From NCBI GenBank assembly GCA_945950065.1, contig CAMFGQ010000086.1, forward strand, positions 1-5,981: DNA of 5,981 bases, written 5' to 3'. A model generated the notes under the pieces. That model saw only the letters and a program-made list of their open reading frames with translations, had not been told where the DNA came from and ran no database searches. The position numbers were made by a program, and so were the translations under genes. The DNA comes from an uncultured Clostridia bacterium (GTDB lineage Bacteria > Bacillota > Clostridia > Peptostreptococcales > Acidaminobacteraceae). Shown here one piece after another: positions 5,977 to 5,981 of the stretch (position 1 is the stretch's first letter; each line of letters begins with the position of its first letter).

Positions 5977-5981
5977 AAAAA

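Overview
The window looks like part of the chromosome of an anaerobic, low- to moderate-GC Firmicute, most likely a member of the Clostridia. The clues are strong GGAGG-type ribosome binding sites, the split sdaAB/sdaAA form of the iron-sulfur L-serine dehydratase, and the radC / TIGR03960 radical SAM / DUF2344 / RNase E/G neighbourhood, which is typical of clostridial cell-shape and ribosomal-protein loci. No species can be named from the sequence alone.

All genes are on the minus strand, so they read from right to left. At the right edge is radC (5951-5271), a JAMM-motif protein, preceded by a possible -10 box. A 52-nt gap (5219-5270) holds a perfect TATAAT and a strong ribosome binding site. 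It leads into a tightly packed run: a B12-binding/radical SAM protein (5218-3410), a DUF2344 protein (3420-2806), a short RNase E/G-like protein (2812-1892), then sdaAB (1895-1218) and sdaAA (1228-365), the two subunits of L-serine dehydratase. After 17 nt comes a four-helix membrane protein (347 to beyond position 1) that runs off the window. The first five genes of this run overlap each other by 11, 7, 4 and 11 nt, which points to one transcript and translational coupling.

The first half of the run (radical SAM, DUF2344, RNase E/G) is a conserved set of probably RNA- or ribosome-related function, though only the RNase has a known chemistry. The second half makes an oxygen-sensitive enzyme that deaminates L-serine to pyruvate and ammonia. 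I know of no direct metabolic link between the halves; sharing a transcript is the visible connection.

There is no RNA gene, mobile element, CRISPR array or long repeat, and no gene-free stretch longer than 52 nt. The main points of interest are the reduced RNase E/G, which keeps the catalytic Asp/Asn/Asp residues but lacks the zinc-link and C-terminal domain, and the gene order, in which sda genes stand where rplU-rpmA-obg is commonly found and mre/min genes are absent between radC and the radical SAM gene.
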